Shown here: positions 1 to 9,392 of the stretch, one piece after another | How positions within the stretch are numbered: position 1 is the first letter of the stretch | Layout: the number at the start of each line of letters is the position of its first letter | From: JBQTKD01 sp052386455 | Lineage (GTDB): Bacteria > Actinomycetota > Actinomycetes > Sporichthyales > Sporichthyaceae | NCBI GenBank assembly: GCA_052386455.1 | Contig: JBQTKD010000061.1 | Coordinates: 1-64,000, forward strand | DNA length: 64,000 nucleotides | Reading direction: 5' to 3' | Notes under the pieces: model-generated | The model's input: the letters and a program-made list of their open reading frames with translations, nothing else | Told to the model about the DNA's origin: nothing | Databases searched by the model: none | Position numbers and translations under genes: made by a program

Positions 1-182
1 GCCTGCCAGCGTTCGAACGCGCGCCGCGCCTGCACCTGTGCCTCTTCCAGCCCGGGCGCGTAGCGGGAACACGCCCGCGAGGCGTCGTCGAACGCGATCT
101 CGGCCGCGGTCAACCGCCGGCCCACCAATTCGACGTCCCCGGCCGCGGCGTCCGCGCTCGCCCAACCCGGCCTAGGGTGCAC
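1..182 (-). CDS. Partial hypothetical protein, 5' end only
   Basis: An open frame on the minus strand runs off the left edge. It could start at GTG 182, or at TTG 128 / GTG 125, which would leave room for a promoter divergent from nfo. The visible residues (VGRRLTAAEIAFDDASRA, then an Arg/Glu/Ala-rich helix) have normal high-GC codon use and look helical, so this is probably a real gene. I recognise no family, and too little is present to assign a function. It is divergent from the endonuclease IV gene and would share its upstream region. Confidence 0.4.
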   Translation of the reverse strand, partial: MHPRPGWASADAAAGDVELVGRRLTAAEIAFDDASRACSRYAPGLEEAQVQARRAFERWQ

Positions 183-185
183 ATC

Positions 186-968
186 ATGCTGATCGGAGCG
201 CACGTCGACCAGGCCGACCCGATCGCCGAGGCCAAGGCCCGGTCTGCGGACCTGGTGCAGTTCTTCCTCGGGGATCCCCAGGGCTGGAAGGGCCCGCGCG
301 TGGAGTACCTCGGCGGTGCCGCGGCGTTGAAGGCGGCGGCTGCGGACGAGGGCCTGACGCTGTTCGTCCACGCGCCCTACGTGATCAACGTGGCCACCAC
401 GAACAACCGGATCCGCATCCCGAGCCGCAAGCTGCTCGCTCAGCACGCCGCGGCGGCCGCCGAGGTCGGCGCGGCCGGGCTCATCGTCCACGGCGGGCAC
501 GTGCTCAAGGGAGACGACCCGGCCGTGGGCGTCGAGAACTGGCGCAAGACCTTCGAGCGGCTCGAGTCTCCGATTCCGGTCCTGATCGAGAACACCGCCG
601 GCGGGGAACAGGCGATGGCACGTACCTTCGAGGCCCTCGCCCGGCTCTGGGACGTCGTCGGAGAGTTCGGCGCCGGGTTCTGCCTGGACACCTGCCACGC
701 CCACGCGGGCGGGGAGGAGTTGGCGGGCATCGTCGAGCGGGTGTTGGCGATCACCGGCCGGATCGACCTGGTGCACGCGAACGACTCCAAGGACGCCTTC
801 GACTCCGGCCGGGACCGGCACGAGAACTTCGGTGCCGGGAACCTTGCCCCGGCGGACCTGGTCGCGGTGGTCGCCGCCGCCGGCGCCCCGGTCGTGTGCG
901 AGACCCCGGGCGGCGTGGACGGTCAGGCCGCCGACATCGCCTGGCTCCGGGCGCGACTGCCCGCGTAG
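186..968 (+). CDS. nfo: Endonuclease IV (AP endonuclease, Nfo/End)
   Basis: A 260-residue TIM-barrel apurinic/apyrimidinic endonuclease of base-excision repair, which cleaves 5' of abasic sites with a tri-metal cluster. Expected metal-ligand motifs appear in order: FVHAPY, IVHGGH, LIENTAGG, CLDTCHAH, LVHANDSK, DRHENFGAG and VCETPGG. It closely resembles mycobacterial End throughout and has normal length. I chose ATG 186 (MLIGAHVDQ) over GTG 177 because a TAGGG ribosome-binding site sits 8 nt upstream and the family begins at this motif. The Uma2 gene follows 9 nt downstream and may be cotranscribed. Confidence 0.95.
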   Translation: MLIGAHVDQADPIAEAKARSADLVQFFLGDPQGWKGPRVEYLGGAAALKAAAADEGLTLFVHAPYVINVATTNNRIRIPSRKLLAQHAAAAAEVGAAGLIVHGGHVLKGDDPAVGVENWRKTFERLESPIPVLIENTAGGEQAMARTFEALARLWDVVGEFGAGFCLDTCHAHAGGEELAGIVERVLAITGRIDLVHANDSKDAFDSGRDRHENFGAGNLAPADLVAVVAAAGAPVVCETPGGVDGQAADIAWLRARLPA

Positions 969-977
969 CATCGAGCG

Positions 978-1592
978 GTGACCCTGGACGTGGTGCCGCC
1001 GTTCGTGCTGATCAAGCCGGTTGCCGGCGAGCACGAGTTCTACGAGCTGCTCGACGAGGACTCCCCCTGGGAGCTGCTGGACGGAAGGCTGGTCATGAGT
1101 CCGGCGTCGCGGCGGCACGAAGATCTGTTTACGTTTCTCGTCACGCTTCTACGCGGCTGGGTGGACGAACGCGGTGGCGGGGTGGTCCTCGGATCGCGCT
1201 ATCCGATGCGCCTCGACCCGCGCTGGTCGCCCGAGCCGGACGTACTCGTGGTCACCGACGAGCACCGAGACCGCATCGGCCCGCAGCGACTGGACGGCCC
1301 TGCCGACCTAGTCGTCGAGATTGCCTCGGACGGTGACCCCGGCCTGGACGAACGCGAGAAGGTGCCGCGCTATCGGGCCGCGGGAATCGCCGAGATCTGG
1401 GTGGTCTCGCCGCAGACCAACTCGGTGCGCTGCGACCGCCGCGAGGCAGACGGCAGCTACACGACCGAACGACACGAGTCCGGGCGCATCGAGTCGCGGG
1501 TGCTGCCGGGATTCGCGATCGACGCCGCATGGCTGTGGCAAGACCCGTTGCCCTCCAGCTACGCCTGTCTTCGCTCGCTTCTCGGCGACTGA
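978..1592 (+). CDS. Uma2-family (DUF820) PD-(D/E)XK nuclease-fold protein
   Basis: A 204-residue Uma2/DUF820 protein with the restriction-endonuclease-like fold. Motifs visible: a WELLDGRLVMSPASRRHE N-terminal region; the acidic pair EPDVLVV and LVVEIASD about 45 residues later; and DEREKVPRYRAAGIAEIWVV, whose lysine completes the D-(D/E)-K active site. The cellular role of the family is poorly known; it is widespread and expanded in cyanobacteria and actinobacteria. The GTG start lies 9 nt after the nfo stop, which suggests cotranscription with a repair gene, although many Uma2 genes are mobile singletons. No truncation is visible. Confidence 0.85.
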   Translation: MTLDVVPPFVLIKPVAGEHEFYELLDEDSPWELLDGRLVMSPASRRHEDLFTFLVTLLRGWVDERGGGVVLGSRYPMRLDPRWSPEPDVLVVTDEHRDRIGPQRLDGPADLVVEIASDGDPGLDEREKVPRYRAAGIAEIWVVSPQTNSVRCDRREADGSYTTERHESGRIESRVLPGFAIDAAWLWQDPLPSSYACLRSLLGD

Positions 1593-1736
1593 CCCGGCGC
1601 GATATCAATCCTTGGTCTGACGTTCGGCGAGTCCGTTCCCTGAATCCTCGCGGTGAAGCATTCGCCGACGTGGGGAGAGGGCCGTGCGCCGAGCACGCGC
1701 GGTACCCGACCCGCCGGCCGTGACGGGGCTGCCACA

Positions 1737-4481
1737 ATGCGCGTCGTGAACCGGATGCCGCGCTGGAACACCGTCTTCCTCGGCCGGGAGGCCGAGCTGG
1801 ACTCCGGCGCAGACCTGCTGCGCACCCGCCGGGTCGTGACCCTCACCGGTTCCGGCGGCTGCGGCAAGACGAGGTTGGCCGTCGTGCTGTCCGAGCGAGT
1901 TGCGTGCGACTGGGACGAGGTGGTTTTCGTCGACCTCGCGCCCGCGGGTCCGGGCGACGTGCACGATCTCGTGCGCGGTGCTCTGCAGGCCGCCGAGCGC
2001 ATCGGTGCCACCGCGCTCGATCTCGTGTGCGAACGGCTGAGCGTCGGACGCACGCTGCTGGTGCTGGACAACTGCGAGCACGTTCTCGAGCCGGCGGCCG
2101 AGCTCGTCGACCGCATCTGGGCGGAGTGCGCCGGCGCCACCGTCCTGGCCACCAGCCGCGAACCCCTCGGCGTCGAAGGCGAGGCGACCTACCGGGTGCC
2201 CTCGCTCGCCGTTCCCCGGACAGGTGGCGACACCGACTGCGTGTCCGTGCGGTTGTTCGTCGACCGCGCGGGATTGGCCCGCGCGCCGGAGGGATTCGCT
2301 CCGGACGAACTGCCGGCCGTGGTGGAGATCTGCCGGCACCTCGACGGGATCCCGTTGGCGATCGAACTCGCCGCCGCGGGCTGCCGTGCCATGACGCCAC
2401 GTCAGATCCTGGACCGGTTGCAGACCGGACTCGAACCGCTGAACGCCGTGCACCGAACCGCTCGTCCGCGGCACGCGACGTTGACCGCGTCGATCGACTG
2501 GAGCTACCGGCAACTGAACGAGCGTCAGCAACGGATCGCACGGACGTTGGCCGTGTTCGCCGGCGGATTCACCCTGGAGGCGGCCGGTGCCGTCTGCGAC
2601 CCGGCCGACGCGGCGGCGGCGCCGGATGCGCTCGGGACCCTGGTCGACAGATCGCTGCTGGAACCGGCGGCAGGGGAGCCGCCTCGGTTCCGGCTGCTGC
2701 AGACGATCCGTCAGTTCCTGGGCGAAGCACTGGCCTCGGCCGGCGAAGAGGACGACGCCCGCGCGCGCCACGCGCGGCACGTCGCGGACGTCGTCGCGAA
2801 CGTGGGCGCCGATCTGATCGGGTCCCGCTACACCGCGGCCGTTGCCCGGCTCGATCTCGACCTGCCCGACCTACGGATCGCCGACGACTGGTTGATCGAG
2901 CACGCCGAGTTCGCCGCCGCGGTGCGGATGCACGCGCCGCTGTGCCTGTTCTGGTCGCGCCGCCACCCCGCCGAGGGCTGCCGGCGCACGCTGCGAGCGC
3001 TGTCCGGCGGTGTCGGCACCGACAAGCAGCGCGGCCAGGCGATCCTCACCTACATGGAGTCGGCGTTCTTCGCCGGCCTCGTCGACGACACGCTGATGGG
3101 CGGCGTCGACGAGGGCCGGGAGATCGCCGAACGGCTGCCGCCGAGCCTGGACAAGGGCGAGATCCTGACCATCCTCGGCATGCTCGAACTGTGCTTGCTC
3201 GACGATCGAGGCCCCGACCGCGTCGTGGAGGCACTGCGCCATCTGCGAGCGGCCGGTACGTCCTACCGGCTGGTGGACGGGCTGTGGAACATGTCCTTTC
3301 TCGCCATGTTCAGCGGAGACACCGCCGGCTCCATCGAGTGGGCGAGCGAATCGGCCGCCGAAGCCGAGGCGCTGGGCCACCCGCACGCACTGGAGTTGTC
3401 GCCGAGCTTCCTCGGCATGGCGTTGAGCATGGCCGGGGAGTTCGTCGAGGCCGAACCGGTGCTGCGCGCCGGGCTGCACCTTCTTGAGGCCGCGGGCGAC
3501 CACAGCTTCGTGTACATCGTGCGGGCGCTGCTCGCGCGCATCGCCGGCGCGCGAGGCGAGGTTCCCGAGGCGCTCGCCGAACTGGACGTCGTCGCGCGGG
3601 CCGCGACCCGCGACGGGCAGGGCTTCGCGCTCGGGTGGGCGCTGTGGGCGCAGGCGTGCATCGAGCACGCCTACGTGCCGATGAACGAGCCCCTCGCCGT
3701 TCTCGACGACGCAGAGGAACTCATGGCTGCCGAGGGCGGCATGTGGGCGTGGGGGCTCGCGTGGTGCCGGACCCTGCGGGCCGAGCGGTTGGCCGCGGCC
3801 GGGGACCTGACCGGCGCCGCCGCGCTCGTGGGCGAGGCCGAGGAGCGTACGCGGCACCCCCTGGCCGCCCGAACCGCGGTGCACGCACGCCTGGCGGCCG
3901 CACGGGTGGCGCGCAGTGGTGGGCGCGACGCGGACCGGGCGGCCCACGAGGCCCTGCAGGCGTCCTCGGCGGCGGGCTTCGGGCTGGAAACCGTCGAGGC
4001 GCTGGAACTGGTGGCGCTGCTCGCCGCCGAGCGCGGCGACGCGCGCGGTGCGACGCGGTTGCTCGCGGCCACGGCGTCGCGGCGCGATGTGCTGGGCTGG
4101 CACCTCGGACCGAACGAGGCCGTGGTGCCTGCGCGGGCGGGCGAGGTGGCGCGCGCGGCGCTGGAGCCGTCGGACTTCGCCGAGGCGTGGCTGCAGGGCA
4201 CCGGCATGGACCTCGAGCAGGCCGTTGCCTACGCCGCGCGCGGACGCGGCGAGCGCCGCCGCCCGGACACCGGATGGGACAGCCTCACCCCGGCCGAGCA
4301 CGGGGTGCTCGCGCTCGCTGCGCGCGGCATGCGCAACGCGGAGATTGCCGCGACGTTGTTCACCACCACCGCGACGGTCAAGACGCACCTCACCCGGATC
4401 TTCCGCAAGCTGGACGTCGGCAACCGCGCCGAACTTGTCGCCTACGTGGCGCGGCGAGGCGAGGATCAGCCGTTGGTCTGA
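1737..4481 (+). CDS. Large ATP-binding LuxR-family transcriptional regulator
   Basis: A 914-residue STAND/NB-ARC-type regulator with a C-terminal LuxR helix-turn-helix. The N-terminus has FLGREAEL, then Walker A GSGGCGKTRL and Walker B LLVLDNCEHVLE; a long helical TPR-like middle follows. The last ~65 residues (LTPAEHGVLALAARGMRNAEIA, then TVKTHLTRIFRKLDVGNRAEL) are a GerE/LuxR domain. Such proteins couple ATP-dependent oligomerisation to promoter activation; the ligand is unknown. ATG 1737 is preferred because the 28 residues that GTG 1653 would add are Arg/Pro-rich and precede the conserved start. The following secreted-protein gene on the same strand is a possible target (inference). A beheaded relative lies at 12.3-14.3 kb. 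Confidence 0.9.
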   Translation: MRVVNRMPRWNTVFLGREAELDSGADLLRTRRVVTLTGSGGCGKTRLAVVLSERVACDWDEVVFVDLAPAGPGDVHDLVRGALQAAERIGATALDLVCERLSVGRTLLVLDNCEHVLEPAAELVDRIWAECAGATVLATSREPLGVEGEATYRVPSLAVPRTGGDTDCVSVRLFVDRAGLARAPEGFAPDELPAVVEICRHLDGIPLAIELAAAGCRAMTPRQILDRLQTGLEPLNAVHRTARPRHATLTASIDWSYRQLNERQQRIARTLAVFAGGFTLEAAGAVCDPADAAAAPDALGTLVDRSLLEPAAGEPPRFRLLQTIRQFLGEALASAGEEDDARARHARHVADVVANVGADLIGSRYTAAVARLDLDLPDLRIADDWLIEHAEFAAAVRMHAPLCLFWSRRHPAEGCRRTLRALSGGVGTDKQRGQAILTYMESAFFAGLVDDTLMGGVDEGREIAERLPPSLDKGEILTILGMLELCLLDDRGPDRVVEALRHLRAAGTSYRLVDGLWNMSFLAMFSGDTAGSIEWASESAAEAEALGHPHALELSPSFLGMALSMAGEFVEAEPVLRAGLHLLEAAGDHSFVYIVRALLARIAGARGEVPEALAELDVVARAATRDGQGFALGWALWAQACIEHAYVPMNEPLAVLDDAEELMAAEGGMWAWGLAWCRTLRAERLAAAGDLTGAAALVGEAEERTRHPLAARTAVHARLAAARVARSGGRDADRAAHEALQASSAAGFGLETVEALELVALLAAERGDARGATRLLAATASRRDVLGWHLGPNEAVVPARAGEVARAALEPSDFAEAWLQGTGMDLEQAVAYAARGRGERRRPDTGWDSLTPAEHGVLALAARGMRNAEIAATLFTTTATVKTHLTRIFRKLDVGNRAELVAYVARRGEDQPLV

Positions 4482-4539
4482 CGATCCGGGCGGCCCGCGG
4501 GCGGGAGGCTGATGCCCTGCCGACACCGGAGGAATCCCC

Positions 4540-5100
4540 ATGAACGTCGTCCGTCCCGCTCTTCTCGCCGCCGCGGGCGCGCTCGTTGCCGTCCCGCTCG
4601 CACCGATGCCGGCGCTTGCCGAATCGTCTGTACCGGACACGGCCACCGCCGTCACCTCTTGCACGATCAGTGCCCTCGAGGTGGCTTTCCGTCCCGGGCT
4701 GGGTCTCAAGCCGAGCAGGGGCAGCTTCTTCGGCAAGGGCGGGAAGGTCGCCTGCGACGGTCCGGTGCTCGGCCGCAAGGTAACGGGGCCGGGCCTCTAC
4801 ACCTCGGCGGGCCGGATTGGCACAACGGACCCGGACAGCTGCACGAGCGGCGGCGAGGGCTGGGGCGTCTTGACCATCGTGTTCCCGACCGACCGCGGCA
4901 AGTTCACCGTGCGCAACCCGATCAGCTTCACCTACGGCGCCCTGACCAAGAAAGGCCTGCTCAAGGGCGAGTTCGAAGGCGACTTCTTCGACGGCGTATT
5001 CAACGTGTTCCCGAAGAAGGGCGACTGCGTCACCGCGCCGCTGACCGTCTCCACCGTTACCGCGGACATCGAGTTCCACGACTTCCGCACCTCCCGCTGA
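4540..5100 (+). CDS. Secreted Cys-containing protein, CDGPV family
   Basis: A 186-residue exported protein. The first ~28 residues are a Sec signal peptide (Arg, Ala/Val-rich core, AxA site PALA-ES). The mature part has spaced cysteines in the motifs CDGPVLGRKVTGPG and KKGDCVTAPLT plus a C after PDS. The same layout recurs in the gene at 47.2 kb, so the two are paralogues. A strong GGAGG precedes the ATG. No known fold is recognised; disulfide-stabilised beta structure is likely from the pattern. It lies just downstream of a LuxR-type regulator and convergent to a mannosyltransferase gene, ending 6 nt from it. Confidence 0.75.
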   Translation: MNVVRPALLAAAGALVAVPLAPMPALAESSVPDTATAVTSCTISALEVAFRPGLGLKPSRGSFFGKGGKVACDGPVLGRKVTGPGLYTSAGRIGTTDPDSCTSGGEGWGVLTIVFPTDRGKFTVRNPISFTYGALTKKGLLKGEFEGDFFDGVFNVFPKKGDCVTAPLTVSTVTADIEFHDFRTSR

Positions 5101-5106
5101 GCCGCG

Positions 5107-6513
5107 CTACATCGCCGCAGACTGCTCTCCGGCGAGATTGGCCATGCGCTGGGCAGGTAGGTGTACGTCTGCCTGCCCAGCGTCCTTGACGGCTCGGGTG
5201 CTGCGCCACAGCCGGTTCGCTCCGATGAGCGCGGCCGCGACCAGCAGGACGTTCCGGACCGTGACGAGCAGGACGGCGCCGCGTTCGGCGCGCATGAGCT
5301 CGTCGAAGTAGTACGGGAACTCGACGCAGCTCAGCGCCGTCGCCATCAGGATCAGCGCGACCGGCAAAACCATCACCGAGTCTCCGCGGCGACCGCTGTG
5401 CCCATGCTGGCTCGGCACGCCTCGCCAGTGCAGGGCGCAGACCGCGGCCAGGCCGACCAGCCACACCATGTACTGCGGGCTGATCACGCGGCTCGTCACG
5501 ACGAACAGCAGGACTGCGACCAGTGCCGCGTCCGCGACGGTGGAGTCCCGCCAGACCTTGACCGTGGTGCGCCAGTACGCGAGCCAGAACAGCGCGATCA
5601 GGCTCGCGGCCAGCGAGAGGGTGGCGACCAGCTGCACGTACGGGCCGAGGTACTCCATCGAGCCGTAGTTCAGTGCGACGCGACCCTCCCAGCCGTGGTG
5701 GATCGCGACGTGGAACGGCAGGGCGCCGATCGACTCGATCTCGATGCCGCGCCCGCCCTGGGCGGACAGGAACGACAGCGCGTTGGGCATGGAGACGTAG
5801 AAGGCGCCGGTCAGCGCGGCGCCGGCGGCGACCGCGGCCACCCAGGCCTGCCACACCCTGCGGGTGGGGCCGAGCACCAGCAGCAGCAGCGCGGGCCAGA
5901 CCTTGAGCATCGCGCCGAAGGCGATCAGCGCGCCGCCGATGCCGCGGCGGCGGCCGGGTCGGGCGCCCTCCGGGGTGCGCCCGGCGAGCAACACCAGGCC
6001 GCAGACGGCGACCGAGGTGACGATCAGGTCGTACCGCCCGTACGCAATGGGCCCGCCGATGGCGACGCCGAGGGTCCACACCCACACCGCCCAGGGTTGG
6101 GTGCGCCGGTCCAGGAGCGTGCGCCACGCCCGCGCCTGGGAGACGACGAGCCGAGACCGGCTGGCGCGGGCCAGGACGACGAACGTCAGCACGTCGAAGC
6201 CGAAGGACAGCCAGTAGAACGACTCGACGTAGTCCCACGGCAGCAGGGCCGGGGCGAGCATGACCAGCGCCGCCGCGGGCGGGTACTGCCACATCACGTC
6301 GTCGGCCGGGAAGCGGCCCTCGACCAGGACGTTGAACCACTGCGAGTAGATGTACTTGACGTCGTTGGTGACCGACGGAAGCACGAACTCTTCCTCGCGG
6401 ACCGTCAGCAGCAGCAGCGCGATGCGAGTGCAGACGAAGACCAGGCCCACGACGAGGAACGGCGCGAGCCGCTGCCAGGCAGCCGCGCCGGGGCGTTCGA
6501 CCTTGGTGTGCAC
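5107..6513 (-). CDS. GT87-like polyprenol-phosphate mannosyltransferase (DUF2029)
   Basis: A 468-residue polytopic membrane protein with roughly ten to twelve hydrophobic segments. It resembles the GT87/DUF2029 glycosyltransferases that use polyprenol-phosphate-mannose to build mycobacterial and actinobacterial lipoglycans. Supporting features are the extracytoplasmic acidic loop after the first helix (SVTNDVKYIYSQWFN, GRFPADDVMWQYPPAAAL) and VLGPTRRVWQ and SRVISPQYMVW later in the protein. The GTG start at VHTKVERPG gives a short basic cytoplasmic tail. It is convergent with the secreted-protein gene. The exact acceptor cannot be predicted. Confidence 0.8.
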   Translation of the reverse strand: MHTKVERPGAAAWQRLAPFLVVGLVFVCTRIALLLLTVREEEFVLPSVTNDVKYIYSQWFNVLVEGRFPADDVMWQYPPAAALVMLAPALLPWDYVESFYWLSFGFDVLTFVVLARASRSRLVVSQARAWRTLLDRRTQPWAVWVWTLGVAIGGPIAYGRYDLIVTSVAVCGLVLLAGRTPEGARPGRRRGIGGALIAFGAMLKVWPALLLLVLGPTRRVWQAWVAAVAAGAALTGAFYVSMPNALSFLSAQGGRGIEIESIGALPFHVAIHHGWEGRVALNYGSMEYLGPYVQLVATLSLAASLIALFWLAYWRTTVKVWRDSTVADAALVAVLLFVVTSRVISPQYMVWLVGLAAVCALHWRGVPSQHGHSGRRGDSVMVLPVALILMATALSCVEFPYYFDELMRAERGAVLLVTVRNVLLVAAALIGANRLWRSTRAVKDAGQADVHLPAQRMANLAGEQSAAM

Positions 6514-6674
6514 CTGTGAAAGCCGTTCCCCGCCGTGTCGATTACAGGTCCTGAGCAGCGACTTTTCACGCCACTCGGTCAGCGGAATCGTATCCAGGAC
6601 ACCGGCACGGAACGGTCGATAGCCTCTATGCGCCGCCCCAAAGATCTGATCGTTATGAGGAGTGCACGGCCGCC

Positions 6675-7814
6675 ATGCCGCTGACCGTTCGTCCGATCAG
6701 TGCCGCCGAGCATCTCGCGCACATCGCCAGCCGGCCCGCCGCCAGCTTCCTGCAGTGCCCCTCGTGGGGTGCTGTGAAGAAGGAGTGGCGCTCGGAGTCC
6801 ATCGGCTGGTGCGACGCCGACGGCAAGATCGTCGGCTCCGGGCTCGTCCTGTACCGGCAGCTGCCCAAGGTGAAGCGGTACCTCGCCTACCTGCCCGAGG
6901 GCCCGGCGCTGGACTGGGAGTCGGTGTCCTCGCTCGCCGAGTTGCGTAGCCGGTTGGACCCGATGCTCGCCCACCTGCGGTCCCGCAAGGCGTTCGCGGT
7001 GCGGATGGGCCCGCCCGTGGTCACCCGCCGCTGGGGCGCGGAGACCATCAAGGCCGCCGTCGCCGGCGGGGGCACCACCCGGCTCGCGGCGCTGACGCCG
7101 GACGTCACCGAGGCCGCCGGAGTCGAGATCGGCACCATGCTGCGCTCGCTCGGTTGGCAGCCGCCCTCGGAGGCGGCCGGGTTCACCGCCGGGCAGCCGC
7201 AGTACGTGTTCCAGGTGCCGCTGGCCGGCAAGACGATCGAGGAGATCTCGGCCGGGTTCAACCAGCTGTGGCGGCGCAACATCAAGAAGGCCGAGAAGTC
7301 CGGTGTCGAGGTCTCGCTCGGTGGTCCGGGCGACCTCGAGGAGTTCCACCAGCTCTATCTGGTGACCGCGACGCGGGACAAGTTCACCCCGCGTCCGCTG
7401 AGCTACTTCACGACGATGATGCAGGCGCTGACCGCGGAGGACCCGGATCGTTTCCGGCTCTACCTGGCGCGGCACTCCGGCGAGCTGCTCGCCGCCACCA
7501 TCTGGATCCGCGTCGGGCGGCACGCCTGGTACTCCTACGGCGCCTCGGCGGACCACAAGCGGGACCTGCGCCCTTCGAACGCCGTGCAGTGGCGGATGCT
7601 GTCCGACGCCCACGCGGCCGGCGCGACGGTCTACGACCTGCGCGGCATCACCGACACCTTGAACCCGGACGATCACCTGTTCGGGCTCATCCAGTTCAAG
7701 CTCGGCACCGGCGGCCAGGCCGTCGAGACGCTGGGGGAGTGGGACTACCCGCTCAATCCCCTGCTGCACAAGGCTTTCCAGGCGTACATGGCACGACGGG
7801 GTGGTGGGCACTGA
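6675..7814 (+). CDS. femX: FemX/FemAB-family aminoacyltransferase (peptidoglycan bridge)
   Basis: A 379-residue FemAB-type protein with paired GNAT domains. It transfers an amino acid from aminoacyl-tRNA to the stem-peptide branch of lipid II at the cytoplasmic membrane face. Family signatures: PAASFLQCPSWGAVK near the N-terminus, FNQLWRRNIKKAEKSGVEV in the middle and YDLRGITDTLNPDDHLFGL near the C-terminus. It resembles actinobacterial FemX enzymes, which add the first Gly or related residue of the interpeptide bridge. The next gene, alanine-racemase-like, begins at its 3' end, so both probably act in peptidoglycan precursor metabolism. Confidence 0.88.
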   Translation: MPLTVRPISAAEHLAHIASRPAASFLQCPSWGAVKKEWRSESIGWCDADGKIVGSGLVLYRQLPKVKRYLAYLPEGPALDWESVSSLAELRSRLDPMLAHLRSRKAFAVRMGPPVVTRRWGAETIKAAVAGGGTTRLAALTPDVTEAAGVEIGTMLRSLGWQPPSEAAGFTAGQPQYVFQVPLAGKTIEEISAGFNQLWRRNIKKAEKSGVEVSLGGPGDLEEFHQLYLVTATRDKFTPRPLSYFTTMMQALTAEDPDRFRLYLARHSGELLAATIWIRVGRHAWYSYGASADHKRDLRPSNAVQWRMLSDAHAAGATVYDLRGITDTLNPDDHLFGLIQFKLGTGGQAVETLGEWDYPLNPLLHKAFQAYMARRGGGH

Positions 7815-7815
7815 G

Positions 7816-8853
7816 GTGCTGAGGCTGCACATCGACCGCGCGCGGTTCAGCGCGGGACTGAAGTCCGTTCACGACGCCTACCCGGGCCTGGTGCCGGTGG
7901 CCAAGGGGAACGGGTACGGGTTGGGCGTCGCGCGCTGCGCGGAGTACGCCGCGGGGCTCGGGGTGGACGCCTTCGCCGTCGGCGTCGCCCCGGAGTTGGC
8001 GCTGTTGCCCGAGGTTGGGTTCTCCACCGTGCTCGTCCTGACGCCGCACCTCGCCGGAGACGCGGCGCCCGCGGTGCCCGCCCACCTGGGCGATCGGGTC
8101 GTGCACACGATCGCGACTCCCGCCGCCGCCGCGGATCTGACGGGGCGTCGGGTCGTCGTCGAGTGCCGCACCTCGCTGCGCCGCCACGGCATCGGCAACG
8201 CCGAGCTGGCCGACCTGCCCGCCGCGCTCGCGGGCGTCCGGTGCGAGGGCTTCGCGCTGCACCTGCCCATGGACACTCCCGCCGGGGCCTCTCGCGACGA
8301 GGTCGCCGCGTGGGTGGACCGGTTGGCCGCGGCCGGCTTGGACACCTCGACGCTGTGGGTGTCGCACCTGTCCGCCGACGACCTCGCGGACCTGGCTCGG
8401 CGCTACCCGGGCACGGCCTTCCGGCCTCGGATCGGCACGAAGCTGTGGCTCGGGGACCGGGGCGCGCTTCGCCCGCGGGCCCGCGTGCTGGACGTCGAGC
8501 AGATCGGCGCCGGCGAGCGATACGGGTACCGCCAGCGCAAGTCCCGCCGCGCTGGACGGCTGCTGGTCGTCGCCGGCGGGACCGCCCACGGCATCGGCCT
8601 CGCCGCCCCCAAGGCCGTCGGGGACGTGAAGGGCCGCGCGAAGATTGGCGCCGAAGCGGGCCTCGGCATGGTGAACCGCGCGCTGAGCCCCTTCTCCTGG
8701 GGTGGCAAGCAGCGCTGGTTCGCCGAACCTCCGCACATGCAGGTCTCCCTGCTCTGGCTCCCCGCCGACGTCACCCCGCCCCGCGTGGGCGACTGGTGCG
8801 ACGTCGAAACCCGCCTCACCACCACCGGGTTCGACGAGGTCGTCGAGGACTAG
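7816..8853 (+). CDS. Alanine racemase-like PLP enzyme
   Basis: About 345 residues with the alanine racemase N-terminal fold. VPVAKGNGYGLG carries the PLP-binding lysine, VECRTSLRRHGI a substrate/PLP region, and GAGERYGYRQRKSRRAGRL matches the C-terminal-domain segment that supplies the catalytic tyrosine, so both acid-base residues seem present. It is somewhat shorter and more divergent than housekeeping Alr. GTG starts exist at 7801, 7804 and 7816; I chose 7816, just after the femX stop, because the homologous part begins at LRLHIDRARF. Pairing with femX suggests D-amino-acid supply for the wall or for a bridge residue (inference). Substrate specificity is unknown. Confidence 0.8.
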   Translation: MLRLHIDRARFSAGLKSVHDAYPGLVPVAKGNGYGLGVARCAEYAAGLGVDAFAVGVAPELALLPEVGFSTVLVLTPHLAGDAAPAVPAHLGDRVVHTIATPAAAADLTGRRVVVECRTSLRRHGIGNAELADLPAALAGVRCEGFALHLPMDTPAGASRDEVAAWVDRLAAAGLDTSTLWVSHLSADDLADLARRYPGTAFRPRIGTKLWLGDRGALRPRARVLDVEQIGAGERYGYRQRKSRRAGRLLVVAGGTAHGIGLAAPKAVGDVKGRAKIGAEAGLGMVNRALSPFSWGGKQRWFAEPPHMQVSLLWLPADVTPPRVGDWCDVETRLTTTGFDEVVED

Positions 8854-8984
8854 CCGCGCGGGCCCGTCGCCGGGCGCTGCACGGCACAACCGCAACACAC
8901 GAGGCGCTCTGGCGCCCCGGACCGCCTCACTGTTTGCGATTCCACCGCTGCGCGTTCGCTCGGGAGACTTGGCGTCAGATAGGC

Positions 8985-9392
8985 CTAGTCGACGCTGCCC
9001 GCTGGTACGACCCATTGCGTCGGCTGCCCGGTGGCGGCGGCGATGAGGTCGAAGTCGGCGTCGTAGTGGACCACGGTCAGTCCGCTGGCCTCGGCCGCGG
9101 CGGCGACCAGCAGGTCGGGAATTTTCCGGCCACGTTGCGACCGTTCGGCGAGCATTCGCTGGACTTGGAGGGCGCGCTCGATGTGCGCGGTCGTCGTGGG
9201 TACGCGACCCAAACCTGCGAGGGCGCCCGCCAACCGGTCCCACTCGGTGCCGTTGCGGGCCGAGTACCCGATCTCCAAGTCGACGATCGTCGCCCGGGCC
9301 ACGCCCTCCCCGAGTGCATCGACCGCCGCCGCCACCGAAGGTCGGTGGAGCCGCTTGAGGACGCTGGAGTCCAACAGGTGGGTGAGCTTCAC
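8985..9392 (-). CDS. vapC: VapC-type PIN-domain toxin ribonuclease
   Basis: A 135-residue PIN-domain RNase of a type II toxin-antitoxin pair. Acidic metal-binding residues are seen in LLDSSVLKRL (Asp), VDLEIGYSARN (Glu), KIPDLLVAAAA (Asp) and HYDADFDLIA (Asp). VapC toxins cleave tRNA or rRNA; the target here is unknown. The GTG start overlaps the vapB stop by 4 nt (GTGA), the usual coupled arrangement. The codons 5' of GTG 9392 in this frame lie inside vapB and are not part of the protein. Confidence 0.88.
   Translation of the reverse strand: MKLTHLLDSSVLKRLHRPSVAAAVDALGEGVARATIVDLEIGYSARNGTEWDRLAGALAGLGRVPTTTAHIERALQVQRMLAERSQRGRKIPDLLVAAAAEASGLTVVHYDADFDLIAAATGQPTQWVVPAGSVD

Noticed and set aside
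1653..1736. Upstream start of the LuxR-type ATPase gene
   Set aside because: The extra 28 residues are low-complexity and precede the family start; ATG 1737 is better.
2871..4778. 635-codon minus-strand open frame
   Set aside because: High-GC shadow of the regulator gene; Arg/Gly/Pro-rich without motifs.
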